DNA of 64,000 nt from Hydrogenophaga sp. NFH-34 (GTDB lineage Bacteria; Pseudomonadota; Gammaproteobacteria; Burkholderiales; Burkholderiaceae_C): assembly GCF_021401345.1 (NCBI RefSeq), contig NZ_JACBGE010000023.1:1-64000 (forward strand). The letters are read 5' to 3'. Of the stretch, positions 46,703 through 55,734 are shown piece after piece (the stretch's first letter is position 1; the number at the start of each line of letters is the position of its first letter). The notes beneath the pieces were generated by a model. The model saw only the letters and a program-made list of their open reading frames with translations, was not told the origin of the DNA and ran no database searches. A program made the translations under genes and the position numbers.

Positions 46703-48268
46703 ATGACCGCTTCCGTGCAAGAACCCTGCTGCATCCTGGTGGCCGCCCTGGGCGGCGAAGGCGGGGGCGTGCTGGCCGACTGGATCGTCGAATGCGCCGT
46801 GCGCAGCGGCCTGCCGGTGCAGGCCACTTCGGTGCCCGGCGTGGCCCAGCGCACCGGCGCCACCAGCTACTACATCGAGCTGCTGCGCGCCCCGGTGCCG
46901 GCCGGCGCGCCGGCGCCGGTGTTCGCCCTGTCGCCGGTGCCCGGCCAGGTCGACGTGCTGGTGGCCAGCGAACTGCTGGAGGCCGCGCGCATGGTCGAAC
47001 GCGGTTTCGTGAACGCGCGCACCACGCTCGTGGCCTCGACCCACCGCGTCTACACCACGCTGGAAAAAATGCACATGGCCGACGGCCGGCAGGACACCGA
47101 CCGCCTTTCGCTCGCTGCGCGCACGCTGGCCGGCCGCGCCTGCCTGATGGACATGGACGCCCTCACCCGGCAGCACGGCACCGTGGTGTCGGCCGTGATG
47201 TTCGGCGCCATGGCCGGCACCGGCGTGCTGCCCTGGCCGCGCGACCTGTGCGAGGCCGTGATCCGCGATTCGGGCCGTGGCGTCGAAGCCAGCCTGGCCG
47301 GTTTCGGGGCGGCCTTCGACGCGGTGGCGACGCCGGCCGAAGAGCGGCCGCCCGTGGCCGCCGTGTCGGCCGGCACGCTGCCCGACTGGCCCGAGGCGCT
47401 GCGCGACGCCTGGGCACCGCGTGCCGCCGCCTGGCCGCCGGCCGTGCAGGCGCTGGCCGTGCACGGCGCGCGGCGCTGCCAGGACTACCAGCACACGGCG
47501 CACGCCCAGGCTTTTCTGGCCCAGGTCGAACGCCTGGTGGCCGCCGCACCGGCCGCGGCCGGTGCGGCGCTCGAAGAGGCGGTGCGCCAGCTCGCGCTGT
47601 GGATGTGCTACGAAGACGTGGTGCGCGTGGCCGACCTCAAGAGCCGCGCTTCGCGCTTCGAGCGGGTGCGCCGCGAGGCCGAGGCCCGGCCCGGCGAGAT
47701 CGTGCGCATCACCGAACACTTCAAACCCGGCCCGGAAGAAATCGCCTCGGTGCTGCCGCAGCGCCTGGGGCAGGCGCTGATGCGCACCGCCGAACGCCGG
47801 GGCTGGCTGGGCAGCGCGCACGTGGGGCTGCACATCCGCACCACCAGCGTCTGGGGTTTTCTGATGCTGCGCACGCTGGCCGGCCTGCGCGCCTGGCGCC
47901 CGCGTTCGCTGCGCTTCGCCGAAGAGCAGGCCGCCTGGCAGGCCTGGCTCGATGCCCTGTGCCAGCTGATGCCGCGCGCGCCGCGCCTGGCGGCCGAAGT
48001 GGCCGGCCTGCCGCAGGTGCTCAAGGGTTATGGCGACACGCAGCGGCGCGGCCGCGAGAACCACCAGCGCCTCTGGCAGACGCATGTGGCGCCCGCGCTG
48101 CAGGCCACCGCCCTGGACGACGCTGCGCTGGCCCAGGCGCTGTCGCAGGCGCTCAAGGCCACGCTGGCCGATCCCGAAGGGCGGCTCAACGCCGCGCACC
48201 GTCCGCGTGCCGAGCAGCCCGTGTTCTGGATGCCGAAGGCGTCCGCTGCCCGCCCGGGGCCGCCCTGA
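46703..48268 (+). CDS. Indolepyruvate oxidoreductase beta-type subunit (DUF6537)
   Basis: A 521-residue partner of the preceding enzyme. The N-terminal third is the POR gamma-like domain (LVAALGGEGGGVLADWIVEC, RTGATSYYIELLRAP); the rest is DUF6537 (ALWMCYEDVVRVADLKSRAS, RGWLGSAHVGLHIRT). Such long beta subunits are paired with the COG4231 large subunit in proteobacteria for aromatic 2-oxo acids. It is 13 bp after the large subunit and about 70 bp before a TRAP transporter. Confidence 0.85.
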   Translation: MTASVQEPCCILVAALGGEGGGVLADWIVECAVRSGLPVQATSVPGVAQRTGATSYYIELLRAPVPAGAPAPVFALSPVPGQVDVLVASELLEAARMVERGFVNARTTLVASTHRVYTTLEKMHMADGRQDTDRLSLAARTLAGRACLMDMDALTRQHGTVVSAVMFGAMAGTGVLPWPRDLCEAVIRDSGRGVEASLAGFGAAFDAVATPAEERPPVAAVSAGTLPDWPEALRDAWAPRAAAWPPAVQALAVHGARRCQDYQHTAHAQAFLAQVERLVAAAPAAAGAALEEAVRQLALWMCYEDVVRVADLKSRASRFERVRREAEARPGEIVRITEHFKPGPEEIASVLPQRLGQALMRTAERRGWLGSAHVGLHIRTTSVWGFLMLRTLAGLRAWRPRSLRFAEEQAAWQAWLDALCQLMPRAPRLAAEVAGLPQVLKGYGDTQRRGRENHQRLWQTHVAPALQATALDDAALAQALSQALKATLADPEGRLNAAHRPRAEQPVFWMPKASAARPGPP

Positions 48269-48338
48269 TCCGGCGGGTCCGATCCCTGTTTTCCCGGTTC
48301 CCCATCACAACCATTTTTCCACCCACAGGAGACACACC

Positions 48339-49367
48339 ATGAACCGATTCCAACGCCCGGCCTGGCGCACCGCCGCTGCCCTGGCCCTGTCGCTGTGCGC
48401 GCTCGGCGCGCAGGCGCAGGACAAGAGCGTCGAACTCAAGTTCGCGCACTGGCTGCCTGCCAGCCATCCGCTGGCCAAGCTCGGCTTCGAGCCCTGGGCC
48501 AAGTCGGTGGAAGAGGCCTCCAAGGGCTCGATCAAGGTCATGCTGTTCCCGGCCCAGCAACTGGGCAAGGCGGCCGACCACTACGACATGGCGCGCGACG
48601 GCATCGCCCAGATGACCTGGGTCAACCCCGGTTACCAGGCCGGCCGCTTCCCGCTGATCGCGGCCGGTGAACTGCCCTTCCTGCTGGGCAAGCCCGGTCC
48701 CAGTTCGGCCGCGCTGGACCAGTGGTACCGCAGCTACGCCGGCAACGAAATGAAGGACGTGAAGCTCTGCTTCGCGCACGTGCACGTCGGCACCTTCCAC
48801 TCCAAGACCCCGATCTCCGAGCCCGGCCAGCTCAAGGGCATGAAGATCCGTTCGGCCAACGGCACCGTGGCCCAGACCATGAGCCTGCTGGGCGCCACCA
48901 ACGTGCAGGTCTCGGCGCCCGAGTCGCGCGACGCGATCCAGAAGGGCCTGGCCGACGCCATCACCTTCCCGTGGAATTCCATCATCTCCTTCGGCATCGA
49001 CAAGGCGGTGAAGTACCACACCGACATGCGCTTCTACGCCTCGGCCTTCGTGTGGGTCATGAACAAGCCCTGGTACGACGGTCTGGCCGCCGGCCAGAAG
49101 AAGGTGATCGACGACCACTGCAACAACACCTGGGCGAGCAAGGTCGGTGCCTCCTGGGGGGATGAAGAGGACAGCGGCCGCACGACGCTGGAAGCGCGCG
49201 CCGGCCACACGCTGGTCAAGGTCACGCCCGAGCAGCTGGGCGCCTGGAAGAAGGCGGTCGAGCCGGTCTACACCAAGTGGGTGGAAGCCGCGAACGCCAC
49301 CGGCGTCAACGGCACGGCGGCACTCGACAGCCTGCGCAAGGAACTGGCGGCCCGCGGCGCCCAGTAA
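48339..49367 (+). CDS. dctP: TRAP transporter substrate-binding protein (DctP)
   Basis: A 342-residue periplasmic protein with a Sec signal peptide (WRTAAALALSLCALGAQAQD, cleaved near residue 26). The mature protein has ELKFAHWLPASHPLAKLGFE, the conserved LKGMKIRSANG (Arg binding the substrate carboxylate, about 168-178) and the DAITFPWNSI region. Substrate is a carboxylate, probably an aryl 2-oxo acid given the upstream oxidoreductase (inference). It precedes the two membrane subunits. Confidence 0.9.
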   Translation: MNRFQRPAWRTAAALALSLCALGAQAQDKSVELKFAHWLPASHPLAKLGFEPWAKSVEEASKGSIKVMLFPAQQLGKAADHYDMARDGIAQMTWVNPGYQAGRFPLIAAGELPFLLGKPGPSSAALDQWYRSYAGNEMKDVKLCFAHVHVGTFHSKTPISEPGQLKGMKIRSANGTVAQTMSLLGATNVQVSAPESRDAIQKGLADAITFPWNSIISFGIDKAVKYHTDMRFYASAFVWVMNKPWYDGLAAGQKKVIDDHCNNTWASKVGASWGDEEDSGRTTLEARAGHTLVKVTPEQLGAWKKAVEPVYTKWVEAANATGVNGTAALDSLRKELAARGAQ

Positions 49368-49388
49368 GCCCACCCAGGCTTTCCAGGC

Positions 49389-49901
49389 ATGTTGATCAAA
49401 CGCCTGATGGCGGCCACCGAGACGGTGGCCGCCCTGTTCCTGCTGTTCATTGCCCTGCTCACGGCGGGCAATGTGCTGGTGCGCTATGCCTTCAACTGGC
49501 AGATCCCCGACTGGTTCGACGGCACGCAGATGCTGCTGGGCATCGCGCTGTTCTGGGGCATCGCCCTGACCACCTACCAGGGCACCCACATCGCGGTGGA
49601 CGTGCTCTGGGAAATGGCCGGCCCGCGCGGCCGGCGCGGCATCGACCTGCTGGCCGCCACGATCACGCTGGCTTTCCTGGTGCCCCTGGCCTGGATGGTC
49701 TGGGTCAAGGTTGGCGGCACCGGCAGCCAGGGCACCATGGACCTGCGCCTGCCGCTGCAGGGGTTTTACAGCGCGGCGGCCGCCGGTGCCACGGTGGCGG
49801 CGGTGCTGGCACTGCTGCGGCTGGTGCGCCTGATCCGCGGCGATACCGACAACGATGAGGGGCGCCCTGGCGGCGCCGGAGAGACTCCCGATGGACCGTG
49901 A
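49389..49901 (+). CDS. dctQ: TRAP transporter small permease (DctQ)
   Basis: A 170-residue inner-membrane protein with four hydrophobic segments: AALFLLFIALLTAGNVLVRY, LLGIALFWGIALTTYQG, ITLAFLVPLAWMVWVKVG and a C-terminal one. It is the small subunit that joins DctM and aids transport. It overlaps the large permease gene by 11 bp. Confidence 0.9.
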   Translation: MLIKRLMAATETVAALFLLFIALLTAGNVLVRYAFNWQIPDWFDGTQMLLGIALFWGIALTTYQGTHIAVDVLWEMAGPRGRRGIDLLAATITLAFLVPLAWMVWVKVGGTGSQGTMDLRLPLQGFYSAAAAGATVAAVLALLRLVRLIRGDTDNDEGRPGGAGETPDGP

Positions 49902-51192
49902 CCTGGTCGCCCTGCTGGGGTTTGTGGGCATGTTTGGCCTGATGGCGCTGCGTGTGCCCATCGGTGTGGCCATGGGCATCGTCGGCGTGGCGGGTTTCGC
50001 CGCGCTCTCGGGCCTGGGCCCGGGCCTGAACCTGCTGGCCAACGTGCCGCTGTCGGTGCTCACCGACTACAACCTGATCGTCATCCCCATGTTCGTGCTG
50101 ATGGGCTCGTTCGCGTCGCATTCGGGCATGAGCGCCGAGCTGTTCGCGGCCGGCCGGGCCTGGCTGCACCACCGCCGCGGCGGCCTGGCGCTGGCTTCGG
50201 TGGCGGCCTGTGGCGGCTTCTCGGCCATCAACGGTTCGTCGGTGGCCACGGCCGCGACCATGACCCAGGTGGCCCTGCCCGAGATGCGCCGCGCCGGCTA
50301 CGACGCAGGCCTGTCGACCGGGCTCATCGCCGCTGGCGGCACGCTGGGCATCATGATCCCGCCCTCGGTGATCCTGGTGCTCTACGGCATCATGACCGAG
50401 ACCGACATCACCCAGCTCTTCGCGGCGGGCGTGGTGCCCGGCCTGATGGCGATCGCCTTCTACTCGGTGGTGGTGGCGCTCATCGCGCGGCTGCGGCCCG
50501 AGGCCATGCCCCGGGGCGAGCGCCACAGCTGGCCGGAGCGCCTGGCTTCGCTGCGGCCGCTGTGGGCGGTGATCGTGCTGTTCCTGTTCGTGCTCGGCGG
50601 CATCTACGGCGGCCTGTTCACGGTGCAGGAAGCCGCCGGGGTCGGTGCCACCGGCACGCTGCTGATCGGCATGCTGCGCGGGCGGCTGCGCTGGCCGCAG
50701 ATCAAGGCATCGCTCATCAGCGCGCTGCGCGTGTCCTCGGCCATCATGACCATCGTCATGGGCGCCTACCTGTTCGGCTACTTCCTGACCATCACCCAGT
50801 TCACGCAGAACGCGGTGGATTTCCTGGTCAACCTGCCGGTCGGTCCCTACGGCGTGCTGGCGCTGGTGATGGTGGGCTACTTCGTGCTCGGCGCCGTCAT
50901 GGACGAGCTGGCCATGCTGCTGCTGACCGTGCCCATCGTGCTGCCGGCCATGGTGCACCTGGGGTTCGACCCGGTGTGGTTCGGCGTGATCGTGGTCATG
51001 GCCGTGACCTTCGGCATGATCTGCCCGCCCGTGGGCATGAACGTGTTCGTCATCAACTCGATCGCGCGCGACGTGCCGCTGTGGACCATCTACCGCGGCA
51101 CCATGCCCTTCATCGCCGCCGACGTGGTGCGCCTGTTCCTGCTCTGCGCCTTTCCCTCGCTGTCGCTGTGGCTGCCCTCGCTGATCGCCTGA
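49891..51192 (+). CDS. dctM: TRAP transporter large permease (DctM)
   Basis: A 433-residue membrane protein with about 12 hydrophobic segments. It has GFVGMFGLMALRVPIGVAMG, GGFSAINGSSVATAATM and GGTLGIMIPPSVILVLYGI, the DctM signature for Na+-driven transport. ATG 49891 is preferred to the longer frame from 49855. With DctP and DctQ it imports a carboxylate using the sodium gradient; it ends the operon. Confidence 0.95.
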   Translation: MDRDLVALLGFVGMFGLMALRVPIGVAMGIVGVAGFAALSGLGPGLNLLANVPLSVLTDYNLIVIPMFVLMGSFASHSGMSAELFAAGRAWLHHRRGGLALASVAACGGFSAINGSSVATAATMTQVALPEMRRAGYDAGLSTGLIAAGGTLGIMIPPSVILVLYGIMTETDITQLFAAGVVPGLMAIAFYSVVVALIARLRPEAMPRGERHSWPERLASLRPLWAVIVLFLFVLGGIYGGLFTVQEAAGVGATGTLLIGMLRGRLRWPQIKASLISALRVSSAIMTIVMGAYLFGYFLTITQFTQNAVDFLVNLPVGPYGVLALVMVGYFVLGAVMDELAMLLLTVPIVLPAMVHLGFDPVWFGVIVVMAVTFGMICPPVGMNVFVINSIARDVPLWTIYRGTMPFIAADVVRLFLLCAFPSLSLWLPSLIA

Positions 51193-51210
51193 GGCGGCGG
51201 GCAGCGGGCC

Positions 51211-52407
51211 TCAGGGCGGCAGGCGCCGCGCCAGGGCCTGCAGCAGCACGAAGGCCAGCAGCCCCAGCGCGGCGGTGAGCCACAGCGCCTGGCTGCCCCA
51301 GCGGGCCATGGCCAGGCCGAACAGCATCGGGGCCACGGCCTGCGACAGCCGGGCCGGCGCCATCAGCCAGCCCTGGCGCGCGCCATAGCCGGCGGCCCCG
51401 AACACCGCCAGCGGCAAGGTGCCCTTGGCGATGGTCAGGATGCCGTTGCCCATGCCGTGCAGGCCCGCGAACAGCCAGCCACCCCAGGGCCCGGCCAGCA
51501 TGAGCAGCCCCACGCCGATCGGGTGCGCCACCGCCGCCAGCCGCGCCGAAAGCAGCGGGTGCGCGCGGCGCAGCAGACCGAATTCCAGCAACCGCCCCGC
51601 CACCTGCGCCGGCCCCACCAGCATGGCCACGCCCAGGGCTGCGGCGCTGCCCAGACCCAGCCCGGCGAGCAGGCCCGGCAGGTGGGCCGCCATGGCCGTG
51701 CTGGTGAACCAGGTGATGGCGAACACCACCGACAGCACCACCGCCCACCCGGTGCGGGCGGCCGGTGCCGCAGCCGTGGCGGGGGCGGCGTGGCCGGCCG
51801 GCAGCGGGGCCGGTGCGGGCGCGGTTTCCACCGGCTGGCGCGGCAGGCGGCCGTGCAGCGGCAGGCCCACCAGCAGGTGCAGGGCGGCCCAGACGCCGCA
51901 GGCGCCTCGCCAGCCCAGGGTCTCGGTCCACCACGCGGTCAGGGGCCAGCCCACGGTGCTGGCAAAGCCGGCGATCAGCGTGATACCGGTGATGGCGTTG
52001 CGCGCGCTCACCGGGTACAGGCGCACCAGGGCGGCGAAGGCCGCGTCGTACAGGCCGCTGCCCATGCCGACACCGATCAGTGCCCACGCGGCCGCCATCT
52101 GCCAGCCGTTCTGCGCCAGCCCGAGGGCGGCCAGCCCGGCGGCGAACAGGCCGCTGGTGATCCGCAGCACCACCCGGCCTCCGTGGAGGTCGATGGCCCG
52201 CCCGGCCGCCGGACCGACCAGGGCCGACACCACCAGCGCCAGCGTGAAGGCGGTGAAGACCTGGTGCACCGGCAGCCCCAGTTCCGCCGCCATCGGGGCC
52301 GCCAGCAGGGCCGGCAGGTAGTACGACGAGGCCCAGGCCAGGGTCTGCGTGCTGCCCAGCAGGGCCACCACCCGGGCCTGGGCGGAAACGGGGCGGGCGG
52401 GCAGCAT
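51211..52407 (-). CDS. MFS transporter
   Basis: A 398-residue membrane protein with about 12 hydrophobic segments, full length for the family. It has TQTLAWASSYYLPALLAAPM at the start, GPAAGRAIDLHGGRVVLRIT (the TM2-3 loop motif) and a Pro/Ala-rich central loop (about 190-225). The substrate is unknown. It faces the end of the TRAP operon, and its upstream neighbour is a DUF2817 peptidase 17 bp away on the same strand. Confidence 0.85.
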   Translation of the reverse strand: MLPARPVSAQARVVALLGSTQTLAWASSYYLPALLAAPMAAELGLPVHQVFTAFTLALVVSALVGPAAGRAIDLHGGRVVLRITSGLFAAGLAALGLAQNGWQMAAAWALIGVGMGSGLYDAAFAALVRLYPVSARNAITGITLIAGFASTVGWPLTAWWTETLGWRGACGVWAALHLLVGLPLHGRLPRQPVETAPAPAPLPAGHAAPATAAAPAARTGWAVVLSVVFAITWFTSTAMAAHLPGLLAGLGLGSAAALGVAMLVGPAQVAGRLLEFGLLRRAHPLLSARLAAVAHPIGVGLLMLAGPWGGWLFAGLHGMGNGILTIAKGTLPLAVFGAAGYGARQGWLMAPARLSQAVAPMLFGLAMARWGSQALWLTAALGLLAFVLLQALARRLPP

Positions 52408-52424
52408 GGGGCCTGGGCGGCCGG

Positions 52425-53702
52425 TCAGCGGGCCGTGCCCGCAGCGGCCCAGTTGGCCAGCACGCGCGCGAAGACGGCGCGGCTGTCGTGGATGACCTTG
52501 GTGCGCCAGTCGGGCGACGAGGGGTAGAACATCTCGCGGTAGTCGCGTCGGATGGCGGCCTCGTCGGCCGGGCTGGCGTAGCCGTGGAACACGCCCTGGT
52601 TTTCGAGCAGGGTCACATGCAGCGACTTGATGGCGCCCAGCGTGGTCTGGCTGTCCATGGTGCCGTACTCGAACACCGCCGGCAGGTGCAGGCCGCCCTG
52701 GCGCAGGCGGCCCAGCCAGCTCGCGAAGTCGCCGGTCACGGTGTAGAAGTCGCTGCCCGAACCCCAGTCGATGGGCAGGCCGCTGAACGCGGTCTCCAGG
52801 CCCTGGCGCACGCGCGGGTCCTGCGGCGGGTCGAAGAACAGGTGCAGCGTGCCCCGCGCGCCGTAGCCGGTGTGCAGGTCGATCGCCATCGACAGCGGGT
52901 AGGCGTTGAGCAGCGGCGCGATCACCGGGCCGAGCGCGCGGTACTGCGGCTCCAGCGCCTGGCCGCCGAAGTAAATGCCCTCGGGCTTCTGGTACTGGCC
53001 TTGCAACACCGCCTGGCGCAGCGGGCGCATGCCGTGCTGCGCCAGCATGGCCACCGCGCGCAGCAGGAAGAAGCGGTTGGCGGGGGCGCCCACTGCGGCC
53101 GGTTCGGTCGGGTTGATCAGCGGGTCCACCACCGGGTAACCGGCGTTGACGCTGCGGTAGAGCGCGTCGTCGGTGCTGGCGTTGCGGTTGAGGTCGACGT
53201 TGTTTTCGGTGAAGCGCCGGTAGCGCGCGAAGCCATAGGGGTTGAGCGCGTGCAGCAGCAGCACGCCGGTGTCGGCCAGCGGGCCACCCAGGGCCGTGGG
53301 GGTGAGGAATTCGTCCATGAACAGGCGCTGCACCGCGCTGCCGGTGGGGCCTTCCACGCCGTGCACGCCCGAGGTGACCAGCAGCAGCCGCTGCTTCGAG
53401 CCGCTTTGCGCCGGGATGTAGAGCCCGTCGACGAACAGGCCGGGCACGCCGCTGGCGCTGGGCACCGGGATCGCGAAGCGCTCCACGCCGGCGTAGCGCG
53501 CCGCCAGCGCGTCGCCGCGCGCGAGGAAGTCGGCGCGCGCGGCGGCGTAGTCGTCGAGGTACCAGGCCAGCGCCGCGGGGTCGGCGGGCTGGGGCGTGTC
53601 GCGGGGGGCGTAGGTGGCCAGGCGCCAGGCGCTCCAGCCGGCGGCGCCGAGCGCCAGCACGGCCAGGCCGGCCACGGCGCGCCACAGCAGTTTCAGGGTC
53701 AT
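52425..53702 (-). CDS. DUF2817 (M14-like) zinc metallopeptidase
   Basis: A 425-residue protein with an N-terminal membrane anchor or signal (LLWRAVAGLAVLALGAAGWS). The M14-type zinc site appears as HGVEG (about residue 115), with DLHTGYG (about 280) and a later FEYGTMDSQTT giving the catalytic Glu region. DUF2817 proteins are predicted carboxypeptidases of unknown target. The ATG at 53702 has a GGAG site on the minus strand. It is followed closely by an MFS gene, so the two may act together on a peptide or conjugate. Confidence 0.8.
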   Translation of the reverse strand: MTLKLLWRAVAGLAVLALGAAGWSAWRLATYAPRDTPQPADPAALAWYLDDYAAARADFLARGDALAARYAGVERFAIPVPSASGVPGLFVDGLYIPAQSGSKQRLLLVTSGVHGVEGPTGSAVQRLFMDEFLTPTALGGPLADTGVLLLHALNPYGFARYRRFTENNVDLNRNASTDDALYRSVNAGYPVVDPLINPTEPAAVGAPANRFFLLRAVAMLAQHGMRPLRQAVLQGQYQKPEGIYFGGQALEPQYRALGPVIAPLLNAYPLSMAIDLHTGYGARGTLHLFFDPPQDPRVRQGLETAFSGLPIDWGSGSDFYTVTGDFASWLGRLRQGGLHLPAVFEYGTMDSQTTLGAIKSLHVTLLENQGVFHGYASPADEAAIRRDYREMFYPSSPDWRTKVIHDSRAVFARVLANWAAAGTAR

Positions 53703-53920
53703 GGTCGGGTCTCCTCGGTGCGCGGATGCGCGGTGTGCTCCGCTGCGCATCATCGCCGAATCCCGCGTCCGGCCTGTGACGCCTGAACCGCCGATGAACC
53801 GGTGGTTCAGGCCCGGTACAAGGGCGCTTTTCCAGAATGGCTCCCGTCGATGCCATGGGGCTGCGGGCCCGCATCGGCACCCCGCCATTCCCTCGCATCC
53901 CTTTGAGAAAGGAACACGCC

Positions 53921-54292
53921 ATGTCCCGAAACCTTGCCACCTCCCTTGGCGCCGCCGTCCTGGCCGCGGCCGCGCTGCTCGCCGCCGGCACCGCCGCCGC
54001 CCAGTACACCGGTCCCGGCGCGCGGGCCACGCTGACCTCGGTGCAGGCCGTGCTCGACAAACCGGTCGACGATCAGCCGGTGCGGCTGCAGGGCCGGCTG
54101 GTGCGCCAGCTGTCCAGCGACAAATTCCTGTTCTCCGACGGCCAGGCCGACATCCGCGTCGAGATCAAGCCGCGCCTGCTGGCCGCGCAGCCGGTGAGCG
54201 AGACCACCCGCGTGGAAATCGCCGGTGAGGTCGACCGGCACCGCCGCCAGGGCGCCGAAATCGAGGTCGACGCGCTGCGCGTGCTCAACTGA
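53921..54292 (+). CDS. YgiW/YdeI-family (BOF) periplasmic stress protein
   Basis: A 123-residue periplasmic OB-fold protein with a Sec signal (LGAAVLAAAALLAAGTAAAQ, cleaved near residue 28). The core is AVLDKPVDDQPVRLQGRLVR, FLFSDGQADIRVEIKPRLL, EIAGEVDRHRRQGAEIEVDA. YgiW/YdeI proteins respond to peroxide, metal and antimicrobial stress. ATG 53921 has an AAAGGAA site. Its 3' end overlaps the convergent LysR gene by 8 bp. Confidence 0.85.
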   Translation: MSRNLATSLGAAVLAAAALLAAGTAAAQYTGPGARATLTSVQAVLDKPVDDQPVRLQGRLVRQLSSDKFLFSDGQADIRVEIKPRLLAAQPVSETTRVEIAGEVDRHRRQGAEIEVDALRVLN

Positions 54293-55193
54293 GCGGCGCG
54301 GCTTCGGGGCGGACCGCCTGGCGCATCAGTGCGATGAAGCGCTGCGCCCCCAGCCCCAGCGGCCGGTCGTTGTGCCAGACCACGTCCACCCACAGCCGCA
54401 GTTGCCCGGTGATGTTGCCGAAGCGCACTTCCACCAGCTGCCCGGCGCGCACCAGCGGCTCCACCAGCCGCCGCGGCAGGTAGGCCCAGCCCAGGCCGGC
54501 CTGCACCAGGCTCAGGGTGCTGAGGTGGCTGTCGGTGCGCCAGATCTGGCGCGCCACGCGCAGGCGCGGGTCGCTGCCGCGGCCGTCGCGCCCGGCCACC
54601 ACGATCTGGCGCACACCCACCAGGTCTTCCAGCCGCAGCGCGTCGGCGTGCGACACCACCACCGGGTGGTCGGGCGACATCACCGCCACCAGGATCTCCT
54701 GCCCCACTTCCTGGAACGATTCGCGGTCGTCGGTGCCGGGGCGCTCGAACACCAGCGCCAGTTGCGCTTCGCCGGCATAGAGCAGGCGCAGCGCGTCGGC
54801 CTGGGGCGCCGACAGCACCTCCACGTCAAGCGACGGAAATTCCTGCGCCAGCACCGCCAGCGGCTGGCTCCAGGGCGCCGACAGCAGCTCGGGCGCGATC
54901 GCCAGCGTCAGGCGCCGCTCCAGCCCCTGGTGCAGTTGCGCCGCGTGCGCCTGCAACTGCCACAGCTGCCGCGCGAGCTGGCGCGCCTGGGGCTCCAGCG
55001 CCCGGGCCACGTCGGTCGGTCGGGGTTCGCGCGTGCTGCGGTCGAACAGGGTCAGGTCGAGCTCGGCTTCCAGCTGCGCGATGGTCATGCTCACCGCCGA
55101 GGGCACGCGCCCGAGCTGGCGCGCGGCCGCTGAAAACGAGCCGTGGTCGAGCACGGCCAGAAACACGCGCACGTTGTCGCTGGTGAATGCCAT
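54285..55193 (-). CDS. LysR-family regulator, divergent from a PACE efflux gene
   Basis: A 302-residue LysR regulator: HTH NVRVFLAVLDHGSFSAAARQ, with VPSAVSMTIAQLEAELDLTL, and an effector domain with GQEILVAVMSPDHPVVVSHA and SLVQAGLGWAYLPRRLV. It is divergent from an AceI-family efflux gene, as AceR is in Acinetobacter (known for that pair). The 73-bp gap has TCAG/CTGA inverted repeats. So it probably activates the exporter in response to a diamine-like or biocide inducer (inference). Confidence 0.85.
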   Translation of the reverse strand: MAFTSDNVRVFLAVLDHGSFSAAARQLGRVPSAVSMTIAQLEAELDLTLFDRSTREPRPTDVARALEPQARQLARQLWQLQAHAAQLHQGLERRLTLAIAPELLSAPWSQPLAVLAQEFPSLDVEVLSAPQADALRLLYAGEAQLALVFERPGTDDRESFQEVGQEILVAVMSPDHPVVVSHADALRLEDLVGVRQIVVAGRDGRGSDPRLRVARQIWRTDSHLSTLSLVQAGLGWAYLPRRLVEPLVRAGQLVEVRFGNITGQLRLWVDVVWHNDRPLGLGAQRFIALMRQAVRPEAAPLS

Positions 55194-55205
55194 GGCGGCA
55201 ACATA

Positions 55206-55218
55206 TCAGAAAAACTGA
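55206..55218. promoter_or_regulatory. LysR operator candidate at the PACE gene
   Basis: TCAG-AAAAA-CTGA (55206-55218), with a second CTGA...TCAG pair about 10 bp further on, lies between the divergent LysR and PACE genes. This spacing matches a LysR activation and recognition site pair. Confidence 0.5.
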
Positions 55219-55266
55219 AACTATCTGACTTTTACGTTCAGTCAGGCCGGCCTAATATCCGCCCCC

Positions 55267-55704
55267 ATGCAAGGTCTTCAACGAAAAATCGTCTATATCA
55301 CCCTCTACGAACTGATCGCCATCGCCTCGTCCAGCGTCGGGCTGGCGCTGCTGTCGGGCCAGGGTGCGGGCCACGCCAGTGTGGCGGCGGTGGCGGCTTC
55401 GGCCATTGCCGTGGTGTGGAACTTCGTCTTCAACACCCTGTTCGAGCGCTGGGAAGCCCGGCAGGCCACGCGCGGGCGGGGGTTCTGGCGCCGGGTGGCG
55501 CACGCGGTGGGTTTTGAAGGTGGGCTGGTGCTCACGCTGGTGCCGCTGTTTGCCTGGTGGTTCGGCATCACGCTGTGGCAGGCCTTTTTGCTGGAAGCCT
55601 GGCTGATCGTCTTTTTCCTGATTTACACCTTCGTCTTCAACCTGGCGTTCGACAAGGTGTTTGGCCTGCCGCTGTCGGCGCAGCCGGCGCCGCAGGCAGG
55701 CTGA
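55267..55704 (+). CDS. PACE-family (AceI-like) efflux transporter
   Basis: A 145-residue inner-membrane protein with four hydrophobic segments and two PACE repeats: RKIVYITLYELIAIASSSVG and WNFVFNTLFERWEAR in the first, HAVGFEGGLVLTLVPLFAWW and YTFVFNLAFDKVFGLP in the second. The conserved Glu in YELIA is essential for transport in AceI. The family exports chlorhexidine, acriflavine and short diamines such as cadaverine. It is divergent from its LysR regulator. Confidence 0.9.
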   Translation: MQGLQRKIVYITLYELIAIASSSVGLALLSGQGAGHASVAAVAASAIAVVWNFVFNTLFERWEARQATRGRGFWRRVAHAVGFEGGLVLTLVPLFAWWFGITLWQAFLLEAWLIVFFLIYTFVFNLAFDKVFGLPLSAQPAPQAG

Positions 55705-55734
55705 CCCGGGCCGCCGCCGCACTTTCCGCGGTTT

